From positions 1 to 13,668 of the forward strand of contig CAWVKD010000006.1 of assembly GCA_963929765.1 (NCBI GenBank): a DNA stretch of 13,668 bases, written 5' to 3'. This document shows positions 1-7,403 of this stretch, in pieces. The translations under genes were made by a program, and so were the position numbers. Position 1 is the first letter of the stretch. Every line of letters starts with the position of its first letter. The notes under the pieces are model-generated. The model ran no database searches and was not told the DNA's origin. It was given only the letters and a program-made list of their open reading frames with translations. The DNA comes from RGIG529 sp963929765 (GTDB lineage Bacteria > Bacillota > Clostridia > Oscillospirales > Oscillospiraceae).

Positions 1-75
1 GATAGCCTTGCAATTGCCAGAAATCGTCAGGAAAACAAGATGAACTGGGTGAATCGAAACAAGGAAAAGGAATAA
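1..75 (+). CDS. glmU: GlmU C-terminus (bifunctional UDP-GlcNAc pyrophosphorylase / GlcN-1-P acetyltransferase), partial
   Basis: Only the last 24 codons and a TAA stop are present; the gene begins before the window. The tail reads DSLAIARNRQENKMNWVNR, which resembles the GlmU C-terminal signature (LAxxRxRQxNKxxW) at the end of the left-handed beta-helix acetyltransferase domain. GlmU makes UDP-N-acetylglucosamine, the cytoplasmic precursor of peptidoglycan. glmU directly upstream of prs is a conserved arrangement in Firmicutes, and this supports the call. Because so little is visible, the assignment rests on the short motif plus synteny. Confidence 0.75.
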   Translation, partial: DSLAIARNRQENKMNWVNRNKEKE

Positions 76-77
76 AA

Positions 78-97
78 GCAAGAAAGAGGGTTCTTGC
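78..97 (+). other. Short stem-loop after the glmU stop
   Basis: GCAAGAA (78-84) and TTCTTGC (91-97) form a perfect 7-bp stem with a 6-base loop, two bases after the glmU stop. Only three T follow after one base, so it is at best a weak terminator; it could equally protect or process the glmU-prs transcript. The 68-base glmU-prs gap shows no convincing promoter. Confidence 0.4.
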
Positions 98-143
98 GTT
101 TGATTCATGGAAGTAAATTAAAAAAGAAAGAAGGCTGAAGGAC

Positions 144-1103
144 ATGATTTCTCATGGGAAAGACATTAAAATTTTTGCAGGACGCTCCAACCGGCCGTTG
201 GCAGAGAATATCTGTAAAGAAATGAAGCTTGCGCTGGGAGATGCAGAGGTAGGAACATTTTCAGATGGAGAAAATTTTGTTTCTATCTATGAAACTGTGC
301 GTGGCTCGGATGTATTTGTGGTACAATCTACCAGTTCGCCTGTTAACGATAATTTAATGGAAATGCTGATTATGATTGATGCATTTAAAAGAGCATCGGC
401 TGGCCGAATTACAGCAGTTGTTCCTTATTTTGGATATGCAAGACAAGATCGGAAAGCGAAACCTAGAGATCCTATTTCGGCTAAATTAGTAGCCAATTTG
501 ATTACCCGTGCTGGTGCTGACAGAGTTTTAACAATGGATCTTCATGCATCTCAGATCCAAGGCTTTTTTGATATCCCGGTAGACAACTTGTTGGGCAGCC
601 CTATTTTTGTGCGTTACTTTGAAGAGAAATTTAAAGGAGAGATGGACTCTATCATGGTCGTATCTCCAGATGTGGGTTCTGTTGCAAGAGCTAGGGCTTT
701 TGCTCAAAAATTAGGTGTTTCTCTTGCAATTGTAGACAAAAGACGCCAAAAAGCTAATTTCTCTGAAGTGATGAATATCATCGGTGATGTCAAAGGAAAA
801 CGCGTCATTTTATTAGATGATATGGTAGATACAGGTGGAAGCCTGTGTGGTGCTGCAGAGGCGCTTGTGAGTCACGGTGGTGCGTTGGAAGTATACGCAT
901 GTGCTACCCACGGCGTGTTGTCGGGAAAAGCCATTGAACGCATCAATAACAGCGTCATCAAAGAAGCTGTTTTTTTAGACACCATTCAGCCTTCCCCAGA
1001 AAAGAAGAGCGATAAGATTAAGTATTTATCTGTGGCCCATATGTTTGCAGATGCCATTGAACGGATTTATGAGGAGGTTTCCATATCAAAAATCTTTTTA
1101 TAA
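144..1103 (+). CDS. prs: Ribose-phosphate pyrophosphokinase (PRPP synthetase)
   Basis: A 319-aa cytoplasmic enzyme that transfers pyrophosphate from ATP to ribose 5-phosphate, making PRPP for purine, pyrimidine, histidine, tryptophan and NAD synthesis. The length is that of class I bacterial enzymes. Visible family motifs are GRSNRPLAENI (13-23), FSDGE (39-43), PYFGYARQDRK (94-104), the metal/ATP motif DLHASQIQGFF (132-142), the flexible-loop Lys/Arg in VDKRRQK (197-203), and the PRPP-binding loop VILLDDMVDTGGS (221-233). No key residue appears missing. The ATG follows purine-rich AAGAAAGAAGG (about 124-134) and GAAGGAC just before it. It lies 68 bases after glmU. The final codons (SISKIFL) lie in the left arm and loop of an inverted repeat that spans the stop codon. 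Confidence 0.97.
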   Translation: MISHGKDIKIFAGRSNRPLAENICKEMKLALGDAEVGTFSDGENFVSIYETVRGSDVFVVQSTSSPVNDNLMEMLIMIDAFKRASAGRITAVVPYFGYARQDRKAKPRDPISAKLVANLITRAGADRVLTMDLHASQIQGFFDIPVDNLLGSPIFVRYFEEKFKGEMDSIMVVSPDVGSVARARAFAQKLGVSLAIVDKRRQKANFSEVMNIIGDVKGKRVILLDDMVDTGGSLCGAAEALVSHGGALEVYACATHGVLSGKAIERINNSVIKEAVFLDTIQPSPEKKSDKIKYLSVAHMFADAIERIYEEVSISKIFL

Positions 1104-1115
1104 TTTTTGATATGG
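1081..1115 (+). repeat. Perfect 13-bp inverted repeat over the prs stop codon
   Basis: CCATATCAAAAAT (1081-1093) is exactly complementary to ATTTTTGATATGG (1103-1115), with a 9-base loop. The left arm encodes the end of Prs and the stop codon falls at the end of the loop and start of the right arm. No T-run follows, so it is not a standard terminator. It sits between a GAGGAGG (1071-1077, inside prs) and the likely pth ATG at 1128, and it covers the alternative TTG at 1107. Confidence 0.8.
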
Positions 1116-1127
1116 ATACAGCGTACC

Positions 1128-1733
1128 ATGTGGATCAAACGAAAGACAGAGTCTAAGGAACGATTTCTCATCGCTTGTCTTGGCAATCCAGGTGCCCAAT
1201 ATGAAAACACACGGCACAATGTAGGATTTCGTACAGCAGATCTATTGGCAGAAAGGTGTCATATTTCTGTTCGAAAATTGAAATTCAAATCACTGTATGC
1301 AGAAATTACTTTGGGTGGAAAGTCGGCAGTTTTACTCAAACCTCAGACGTATATGAATTTAAGTGGGGAGGCTGTAAAGGAAGCGGCCCACTATTATCAG
1401 ATACCGCTGGAACGTATTTTGGTTGTTGCAGATGACACATCTTTGGCGCCGGGAAGACTACGTATTCGCAGAAAAGGCAGTGCAGGTGGGCATAACGGGT
1501 TAAAAAATATCATCGCCTGTATGGGAAGCGATGAATTTCCAAGGATTAAGATTGGAGTGGGGGCACCTCCCCATCCAGAATATGATTGGGCAGACTGGGT
1601 TTTAGGCACCTTTCCAGAAAAAGAAAAAAAGACAATGGAAACCGCCATTTCCTTGGCAGCAGATGCTGTAGAGGTGCTTTTAGAAGCAGGTGTTGAGGAA
1701 GCGATGAATCGATTCAACGCCATAAATTTGTAG
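1128..1733 (+). CDS. pth: Peptidyl-tRNA hydrolase
   Basis: A 201-aa cytoplasmic enzyme that cleaves the ester bond of peptidyl-tRNAs dropped by stalled ribosomes, recycling tRNA. Bacterial Pth signatures are clear: CLGNPGAQYENTRHNVGF (18-34) with Asn20 and the expected catalytic His30, KPQTYMNLSG (71-80) with Asn77, Asp102 in VADDTSLAPG, and GSAGGHNGLK (117-126) with Asn123. These match the E. coli active-site set Asn10, His20, Asn68, Asp93 and Asn114. Start choice is uncertain. The reading frame is also open from TTG at 1107, but that codon lies inside the inverted-repeat arm, and neither start has a good adjacent Shine-Dalgarno. The ATG at 1128 leaves an about 10-residue N-terminal extension before the usual family start. 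Pth after prs is typical Firmicute gene order. Confidence 0.93.
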   Translation: MWIKRKTESKERFLIACLGNPGAQYENTRHNVGFRTADLLAERCHISVRKLKFKSLYAEITLGGKSAVLLKPQTYMNLSGEAVKEAAHYYQIPLERILVVADDTSLAPGRLRIRRKGSAGGHNGLKNIIACMGSDEFPRIKIGVGAPPHPEYDWADWVLGTFPEKEKKTMETAISLAADAVEVLLEAGVEEAMNRFNAINL

Positions 1734-1758
1734 ATGAAAAAGTAATGAGGGGGATTCG

Positions 1759-2331
1759 ATGAAATATTGTGCTAATTGTGGGGCTGCCATAGACGATCAA
1801 GTGCGGTTCTGTCCAGAGTGCGGAATGAAACAAGAGGAAACAGCTGCCGCAGCAGATAGCCAAAAAGATGTTCCAGTGGAACAGCCAAAAGGAACGGAAA
1901 CCGGGTACAAAAATGAGCAACCGCCTGCACCGCCAACTAATACGCCACCAACACAGTCTTCCTATGCACCACCTCCGGCACCTCCTGCGGCTCCGGTGGG
2001 AAATAATGGGTACTGGCAAGGTGGGGTATCGGCGTCCATGCAATATTCGTACCCACAACCACAACCACAACCAAAACCAAAGTCCAATGGGCTTGCTATT
2101 GCAGGCTTTGTTGTATCTCTTTGTACCATTTTATTTATAGCAGTTCCCGTTATTGGACTTATTATGTCTCTTATAGGGCTTGGCCTTTCCATTGCTGGTA
2201 TGGTGGTTGCCAATCGCAATGAGGGCGCTGTTGGCATGGCAGTTGCGGGGCTAGTGCTTTCTATCATCTTCCTTATAACAACGGCATATGTTATGTTTGC
2301 AATGATTGGATATGTTTCAATTATACGATAA
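1759..2331 (+). CDS. Zn-ribbon, Pro-rich, DUF4190-like membrane protein
   Basis: A 190-aa protein with three parts. An N-terminal zinc ribbon has Cys4-x2-Cys7 and Cys18-x2-Cys21. A low-complexity Pro/Gln/Ala linker covers about 35-108. Two long hydrophobic segments (about 111-152 and 157-188) are rich in Gly, Ala, Leu and Ile, with AGFVVSL- and AGLVLSI-type repeats seen in DUF4190-like proteins. There is no signal peptide, so the ribbon is probably cytoplasmic with the C-terminus in the membrane. ATG follows GAGGGGG (1748-1754) with good spacing, 25 bases after pth. Function is unknown for this architecture. It sits between pth and mfd, where Bacillus carries the small Zn-ribbon anti-sigma factor gene fin; the resemblance is positional, and I do not claim homology. 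A terminator-type hairpin follows. Confidence 0.85.
   Translation: MKYCANCGAAIDDQVRFCPECGMKQEETAAAADSQKDVPVEQPKGTETGYKNEQPPAPPTNTPPTQSSYAPPPAPPAAPVGNNGYWQGGVSASMQYSYPQPQPQPKPKSNGLAIAGFVVSLCTILFIAVPVIGLIMSLIGLGLSIAGMVVANRNEGAVGMAVAGLVLSIIFLITTAYVMFAMIGYVSIIR
2053..2072 (+). repeat. CCACAA hexanucleotide microsatellite
   Basis: About 3.3 copies of CCACAA run in frame within the linker of the Zn-ribbon protein and encode alternating Pro-Gln. Copy-number changes here would keep the frame and only alter linker length. Confidence 0.8.
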
Positions 2332-2415
2332 AATACAACCTGTTTTCTTTTTAAAAGATTTAACATACGAAGAGAAAATCGGACAGTAAAACCGAAATAA
2401 GAGAAAAGAGACAAG

Positions 2416-2474
2416 AAAAAGCAGAGTTAAACAGGTCGGGAGGTACCACCGCCCGCCTGTTTCTGTGCTTTTTT
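2416..2474 (+). terminator. Rho-independent terminator before mfd
   Basis: AAACAGG (2429-2435) pairs with CCTGTTT (2456-2462) and CGGG (2437-2440) with CCCG (2452-2455), with a bulged T at 2436. The top can extend with GGT/ACC pairs. Outside this, GCAGAG (2421-2426) largely pairs with CTGTGC (2463-2468), and an A-run (2416-2420) faces a T-run (2469-2474). The strong GC stem and following T6 are the expected intrinsic-terminator form; the facing A-run means it could also act on the other strand. It ends the transcript from the Zn-ribbon gene. It lies 45 bases before the mfd start, so attenuation of mfd is another possibility. Confidence 0.85.
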
Positions 2475-2519
2475 ATCATCTGCAATTTCCAAATTTTTCA
2501 AATTAAGGGGGGATATCCT

Positions 2520-5500
2520 TTGTTGGCGATTACGGAAGCGTTTCGGCAAAATAAAGAGGTAAATGCTTTGTTTTTCGCAATTGATGCAGGCCAGTGTCCA
2601 GCAGTTTTATCTGGTCTCTCGGGTGTTCATCGAGCGCATTTAGGGGCAGCACTACAAGCTGCTAGTAGTCGGCCGGTGGTGTTCGTTTGTGCCGATGATG
2701 GAGAGGCAAACCGGTTAAAAGCTGATTTAGAGACGCTTTCAGAAAAACAAGTTATTTATTTGGCTTCGCGGGAAATGGTTTTTTATGATGCGGCTGTTGT
2801 ATCACGCCAATGGGAGCATCGCAGATTGCAGGCATTGGCAGATATTTGTACCACTTCTGTCTCGTTTATTGTCATGACAATAGAAGGAATGCTACAACGA
2901 ACTATGCCCCTTGAGACGATGAAACAAGCGGTACAGCTTTTGGAACTAAGTTCCTCTTATCCATTGGATAAATTAACATCATTTTTGACTCGCAATGGGT
3001 ATACCACCTGTGATCAGGTGGAAGGGCCAGGCCAATTTGCTCTGCGCGGAGGAATCCTGGATGTATTTTCACCAGGGGAAGAGTATCCAGTACGCATAGA
3101 TTTCTTTGGGGATGAAATTGATTCTATGGGGTATTTTGACCCTAATACACAACGACGAATTGAAAATTGCAGCCGTTGTCTTTTGCTACCAGCAGCAGAA
3201 GTGCTGCCGGATTTGGCACAAGGAGGGAGAGTGCAACTTTTAGACTCATTGCGCAAGTTAAAAGCTAAAGTAGAAAAACGGAAAGGAGATGTTTCAGCTT
3301 TACTCGCTACACTGCAACAGGATGTGGAACGTTTGGAACAAGGCGTTTCCTTTTCTGCGTATGATCGATATCTGGATCTTATTTACCCTGAAGATACTTG
3401 CGGAATTGATTATATCCCCCAAAATGCAATTGTGGTTTTCACGGAAAGCGGGCGTATCATAGAGCGGGCCAAGCACTATCTTTGGCAAATGGAACAGGAT
3501 GCTGAAGTGTTGATGGATGCAGGCATGTTGGCAGGTGAACTGGCTTCTTTTATTGTTTCTATTGAATCCATGAAAATACGACTCAGCGCTTTTCCTATTG
3601 TCATGACGGATACTTTTCCAGCAGCTCGCTATCCCTTTTCACCTCGCAACCTATTCTCTGTTGTATGCAAACAATTACCTTCGTATGGTGGCAGCTTAAA
3701 TACGGCAGTTTCAGATGTAACAGACTATCTATCAGAAGGATATCGTGTGGTGATTCTATGCCCTTCGGAGCGAAGAGCTCAGAATCTACACCATTTACTA
3801 CGAGAAAATGGATTGGCCGTTGCTATGATGTTTCAATTGAACCAACTTCCCAAGCCAGGAGAAGCGATTCTAACAGTGGGCAATTTATCCGGAGGAATGG
3901 AATATCCAGAATCTAAACTTGTTATTTTAACAGAAGGGCAAATTGCAGGAAACAGCAGAAAGGAAAAGAGAGTCAAATCAGCCAAAAAGAAGCAGGCACT
4001 TAGCAGTTATGCCGACTTATCACCGGGGGATTTGGTTGTACATGCTCATCATGGGATCGGCCGTTTTGTGGAAATGGCAAAGCTGTCCTTGGATGGTGTG
4101 GAAAAGGACTATGTCAAACTTGCCTATGCCGGAAGTGATTGTCTCTATATCCCGGCAACTCAGTTGGATTTGATCTCAAAATACATTGGAGGTGGAAGCG
4201 AAGCACCTACCAAACTCAACAAATTAGGAGGGACAGAATGGGCTAGGGAGAAGAGTCGGGCAAAGCGAGCGGTAAAAGATCTTGCAAAAGAACTGATTGC
4301 GCTATATGCTGAGCGGCAACGAAGGCCAGGCCATGCATTTTCTCCCGATCGTCCCTGGCAAGTTGAATTTGAAGAAGAATTTGAATATCAGGAGACAGAG
4401 GATCAGCTTCGATGCATTGGAGAGATTAAAACAGATATGGAGCGGGAAGTTCCGATGGATCGTTTGCTTTGCGGAGATGTAGGATATGGAAAAACAGAAG
4501 TCGCCATGCGTGCGATTATGAAATGTGTGTTGGATGGATATCAGGCAGCTGTGTTGGTACCTACAACCGTATTGGCTCAACAGCATTATACGTCGATGGT
4601 AGCGCGTTTTCGCAATTATCCTGTTAAAGTCGATGTGGTAAGCCGACTCCGCACACCAGCTCAAATGAAAGCCACTCTGTCTCAGGCAAGGACAGGAGGT
4701 ATTGACATTCTTATCGGGACCCATCGTCTATTACAAAAGGATGTTCATTTTCAAAAATTGGGTTTACTTGTGGTAGACGAGGAACAGCGGTTTGGCGTTT
4801 CGCATAAAGAACGGTTGAAAGAACTGGCAAAGCAGGTCGATGTGTTGACCTTGACTGCGACGCCCATTCCGCGTACGCTCAATATGGCACTTTCTGGAAT
4901 ACGAGATATGAGTACCATTGAAGAGCCGCCGCGGAATCGTCAGCCGGTCCAGACATATGTTTTAGAGCATAATTGGAGCGTTTTGGCAGATGCTATGCGC
5001 CGGGAGTTGGATCGAAATGGACAGGTTTATTATCTTCATAACCGAGTAGAAACCATTGATCGAACAGCAGCATATATAGGCGGAATGTTTCCGGATGTAA
5101 CAGTGGGCGTAGCCCATGGGCAGATGGGTGCTGATGCTCTTGATCAAGTTATGGGGCGGATGAGCGAAGGAGATATTCAAATTTTGGTTTGCACCACCAT
5201 TATTGAAACAGGAATTGATATTCCAAACGTGAATACACTGATTATTGAAGATGCCGATCGATTGGGATTGGCCCAATTGCATCAAATCAGAGGACGCGTT
5301 GGGCGTTCGCCGAGACGGGCCTATGCGTATATGACTTATCGTCAAGGGAAAATTTTAACAGAGGTAGCTACAAAAAGACTATCCGCTATACGGGAATTTG
5401 CTGCATTTGGTTCCGGTTTTAAAATCGCCATGCGTGATTTGGAAATTCGAGGGGCTGGCAATTTATTAGGACCAGAGCAATCAGGATATATGGTGACAGT

Positions 5501-6026
5501 AGGATATGATATGTATCTTAAGTTGTTAGAGGAGGCTGTATTGGAAGAAAAAGGAGAAACGCCCGTTCAAAAGACAGAATGTTCTGCAGATTTGGCGGTG
5601 TCATCTCATATTCCTGAGTCTTATGTTCCGTCTCCAGAGCAGAGGATGGATCTTTATCGTCGTATTGCATCTATTCGTAGTGAAGAAGATGGAAATGATG
5701 TAGTGGACGAGTTACTGGATCGATACGGGGATCCACCCCCTGGCGTAATGGCGCTGATTTCTGTTGCTCTCTTACGTACTGACGCAGGAAAAGTGGGGAT
5801 TTCTGATATTGTACAAAAAGGAGATCACTTAAACTTTTTGCTGCGAACGCTGGATTTGCAAAAAGTATCAGCCCTTTGTGCAAGACCCCAGTATAAAGGG
5901 AGACTGTTGTTTTCAGCGGGAGAAAAACCTTATCTTTCTTTGCGCATAAAAAAAGGAGAGGATGTTTTAAAACTGGCGCAAAATTTGGTAGAGGAATACA
6001 GTAAAACGGAAAAATCAGAACAATAG
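2520..6026 (+). CDS. mfd: Transcription-repair coupling factor Mfd
   Basis: A 1168-aa DNA translocase, close to the usual length. It binds RNA polymerase stalled at DNA lesions, pushes it off using ATP, and recruits UvrA for nucleotide excision repair. Visible parts in order: an N-terminal UvrB-like module with QVEGPGQFALRGGILDVF; a CarD-like RNA polymerase interaction domain starting near LSPGDLVVHAHHGIGRF (499-515); RecG-like helicase motifs GDVGYGKTE (652-660, Walker A), DEEQ (753-756), TATPIPRT (779-786) and QIRGRVGR (922-929); and a TRCF C-terminal domain after MRDLEIRGAGNLLG. All motor motifs are intact. The start is TTG at 2520, 7 bases after the G-rich site AAGGGGGG (2505-2512); an adjacent TTG at 2523 is an alternative. 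A terminator-type hairpin ends 45 bases upstream and no clear promoter lies between. Confidence 0.97.
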   Translation: MLAITEAFRQNKEVNALFFAIDAGQCPAVLSGLSGVHRAHLGAALQAASSRPVVFVCADDGEANRLKADLETLSEKQVIYLASREMVFYDAAVVSRQWEHRRLQALADICTTSVSFIVMTIEGMLQRTMPLETMKQAVQLLELSSSYPLDKLTSFLTRNGYTTCDQVEGPGQFALRGGILDVFSPGEEYPVRIDFFGDEIDSMGYFDPNTQRRIENCSRCLLLPAAEVLPDLAQGGRVQLLDSLRKLKAKVEKRKGDVSALLATLQQDVERLEQGVSFSAYDRYLDLIYPEDTCGIDYIPQNAIVVFTESGRIIERAKHYLWQMEQDAEVLMDAGMLAGELASFIVSIESMKIRLSAFPIVMTDTFPAARYPFSPRNLFSVVCKQLPSYGGSLNTAVSDVTDYLSEGYRVVILCPSERRAQNLHHLLRENGLAVAMMFQLNQLPKPGEAILTVGNLSGGMEYPESKLVILTEGQIAGNSRKEKRVKSAKKKQALSSYADLSPGDLVVHAHHGIGRFVEMAKLSLDGVEKDYVKLAYAGSDCLYIPATQLDLISKYIGGGSEAPTKLNKLGGTEWAREKSRAKRAVKDLAKELIALYAERQRRPGHAFSPDRPWQVEFEEEFEYQETEDQLRCIGEIKTDMEREVPMDRLLCGDVGYGKTEVAMRAIMKCVLDGYQAAVLVPTTVLAQQHYTSMVARFRNYPVKVDVVSRLRTPAQMKATLSQARTGGIDILIGTHRLLQKDVHFQKLGLLVVDEEQRFGVSHKERLKELAKQVDVLTLTATPIPRTLNMALSGIRDMSTIEEPPRNRQPVQTYVLEHNWSVLADAMRRELDRNGQVYYLHNRVETIDRTAAYIGGMFPDVTVGVAHGQMGADALDQVMGRMSEGDIQILVCTTIIETGIDIPNVNTLIIEDADRLGLAQLHQIRGRVGRSPRRAYAYMTYRQGKILTEVATKRLSAIREFAAFGSGFKIAMRDLEIRGAGNLLGPEQSGYMVTVGYDMYLKLLEEAVLEEKGETPVQKTECSADLAVSSHIPESYVPSPEQRMDLYRRIASIRSEEDGNDVVDELLDRYGDPPPGVMALISVALLRTDAGKVGISDIVQKGDHLNFLLRTLDLQKVSALCARPQYKGRLLFSAGEKPYLSLRIKKGEDVLKLAQNLVEEYSKTEKSEQ

Positions 6027-6028
6027 CG

Positions 6029-6057
6029 TTGTATTTATATGGATAAAATGGTATAAT
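6029..6057 (+). promoter_or_regulatory. Sigma-A-type promoter with extended -10 for the foldase gene
   Basis: A perfect TATAAT (6052-6057) is preceded by TG at 6049-6050, giving an extended -10 (TGnTATAAT). A poor -35 match, TTGTAT (6029-6034), lies 17 bases upstream, which fits an extended -10 promoter. It begins 3 bases after the mfd stop and would start transcription near 6064, leaving a leader of about 36 bases containing the AAGGAG ribosome binding site. Confidence 0.7.
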
Positions 6058-6099
6058 GCTTCCGTTGTTCTGGATACGCACCAAAAAGGAGAATGGTTC

Positions 6100-7380
6100 A
6101 TGAAAAACTGGAAAAAAGGTTGTAGCATGATTTTGGCTGTTTGTCTTCTGATCGGCAGCCTGGCAGGATGTACACCACTGTTTCGTTCGGAAACAAGTGC
6201 AAAGGATGACGTGATCAAACAAGCCACTGGTATTTCAAAAGATGCAGTTGTAATGACGGTGAACGGAACAGACATTACAGCTGAGACTTATTGCTACTGG
6301 CTAATCAGTAGTATCAACTATTTGAGTCAGCAACAGTACAGTTCTGGAGACGTTGTATGGACAGATGAAATAGACGGGAAATCTGTATCAGATTACGTCA
6401 AAGATGATGCGGTGGAAACTGTTGTATTGTACCAAGTGGTTGAAGAAAACGCATTGGCAAATGGATGTGCCTTGACAGATGAAGATGAGAAGGAATTGGA
6501 AGAGTTCCGGTCTTATTACGTTCAGTATATGGGCGGAGATGAAGAAACATATTTAGAAGAACTCCGTTTACAGGGCCTCACAGAAGAAACATTTTTACAT
6601 TTTGCAGAAGTGGGCCTTTTGTATGAACAACTTTACGAAAAACTATATGGTGAAGGATCTGGAAACGAGCCAACAGAGGAAGATTTGCAAGCATATGCTG
6701 ATCAATATGTACAAGATCAGGGATATGAAAACTTGAGCGATTTTCTGGAGCAGACAGGGTATATGTATGCCAAGCATATTCTGCTCAAAACAGTAGACGA
6801 TGAGGGCAATGCAATCTCTGACGAAGAAAAAGCAGAAAAGAAAAAGCAAGCGGAAGATATATTGGCTCAATTAAGGGCAAGTGACACACCATTGACTCTA
6901 TTTGATGAGTTAATGAACCAATACAGTGAGGATACAGGGCTTGCACAATATCCGGACGGGTATGTTTTTGGAACCGGTGAAATGGTAGAAGCATTTGAGA
7001 CAGCCACAGAAGCCCTGGGTGAAAATGAGATCAGCGATGTTGTGGAAAGCGAATATGGATATCATATTATTTTGCGGCGTCCTACATTGGATATGTTTTT
7101 AGGTGCATGGGGTCAGGATCAATTTACAGCAAAGCTGGAAGAATGGATTGATGCAGCTGATGTTCAATTCAAAGCGGATTATAAAGCAATAGACCCTCAG
7201 GCTCTATACGAAAACATGAACGAGATCTACGCCGAAGCCCACCCAGAAGAAAGCACATCACCAGAAGAAAGCACATCACCGTCTGACGAGGATGTCACTT
7301 CAACAGACGGCGCATCGAATGATACGGTAGAAGACAGTGCTGCGCCGACAGAGACAGAAGAACCAGAAACGGCAGAATAG
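6100..7380 (+). CDS. PrsA-type lipoprotein foldase (parvulin peptidyl-prolyl isomerase)
   Basis: A 426-aa predicted lipoprotein that likely helps secreted proteins fold on the outer face of the membrane. The N-terminus has Lys, a hydrophobic stretch and a lipobox ending LAGC, so Cys24 should be lipidated. Residues 40-215 resemble a SurA/PrsA N-terminal chaperone region with acidic helices. A PPIC parvulin domain spans about 222-328, with YAKHILLK (223-230), VFGTGEMVEAF (289-299) and SEYGYHIILRRP (317-328), the two His being family hallmarks. The tail (about 382-426) is Glu/Ser/Thr-rich and disordered-looking, with a duplicated PEESTS. ATG follows AAGGAG (6086-6091). A good promoter lies just upstream, so it can be expressed apart from mfd. 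mfd followed by a prsA-like gene is common in Clostridia. It could be named prsA, but several paralogues can occur in one genome. Confidence 0.9.
   Translation: MKNWKKGCSMILAVCLLIGSLAGCTPLFRSETSAKDDVIKQATGISKDAVVMTVNGTDITAETYCYWLISSINYLSQQQYSSGDVVWTDEIDGKSVSDYVKDDAVETVVLYQVVEENALANGCALTDEDEKELEEFRSYYVQYMGGDEETYLEELRLQGLTEETFLHFAEVGLLYEQLYEKLYGEGSGNEPTEEDLQAYADQYVQDQGYENLSDFLEQTGYMYAKHILLKTVDDEGNAISDEEKAEKKKQAEDILAQLRASDTPLTLFDELMNQYSEDTGLAQYPDGYVFGTGEMVEAFETATEALGENEISDVVESEYGYHIILRRPTLDMFLGAWGQDQFTAKLEEWIDAADVQFKADYKAIDPQALYENMNEIYAEAHPEESTSPEESTSPSDEDVTSTDGASNDTVEDSAAPTETEEPETAE
7243..7278 (+). repeat. 18-bp perfect tandem duplication in the foldase tail
   Basis: CCAGAAGAAAGCACATCA occurs twice head to tail (7243-7260 and 7261-7278) and encodes PEESTS twice in the acidic C-terminal tail. 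The unit is a multiple of three, so gain or loss would keep the frame. It is probably a slippage duplication in a region with little constraint. Confidence 0.9.
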
Positions 7381-7403
7381 ATAGGGAAGATGATGAGATA
7401 AAG

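Noticed and set aside
1107..1127. TTG at 1107 as the pth start
   Set aside because: It lies in the right arm of the inverted repeat, has no adjacent SD, and lengthens an N-terminus already longer than the family's. Kept as an alternative only.
1705..1716. 12-base palindrome TGAATCGATTCA near the pth end
   Set aside because: Inside coding sequence, single copy, and not linked to a promoter; no support as an operator.
1962..2414. Minus-strand open frame opposite the Zn-ribbon gene (and a similar one at 5671-6222)
   Set aside because: Low-complexity or antisense shadows of convincing + strand genes, with no recognisable domains.
2429..2474. T-box riboswitch suggested by GGTACCACC in the hairpin
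   Set aside because: The T-box core order is not matched, there is no room for a specifier stem-loop, and mfd is not a usual T-box target.
2505..2512. G6 tract in the mfd ribosome binding site as a phase-variable switch
   Set aside because: Six bases is short for slippage and the tract works simply as an SD.
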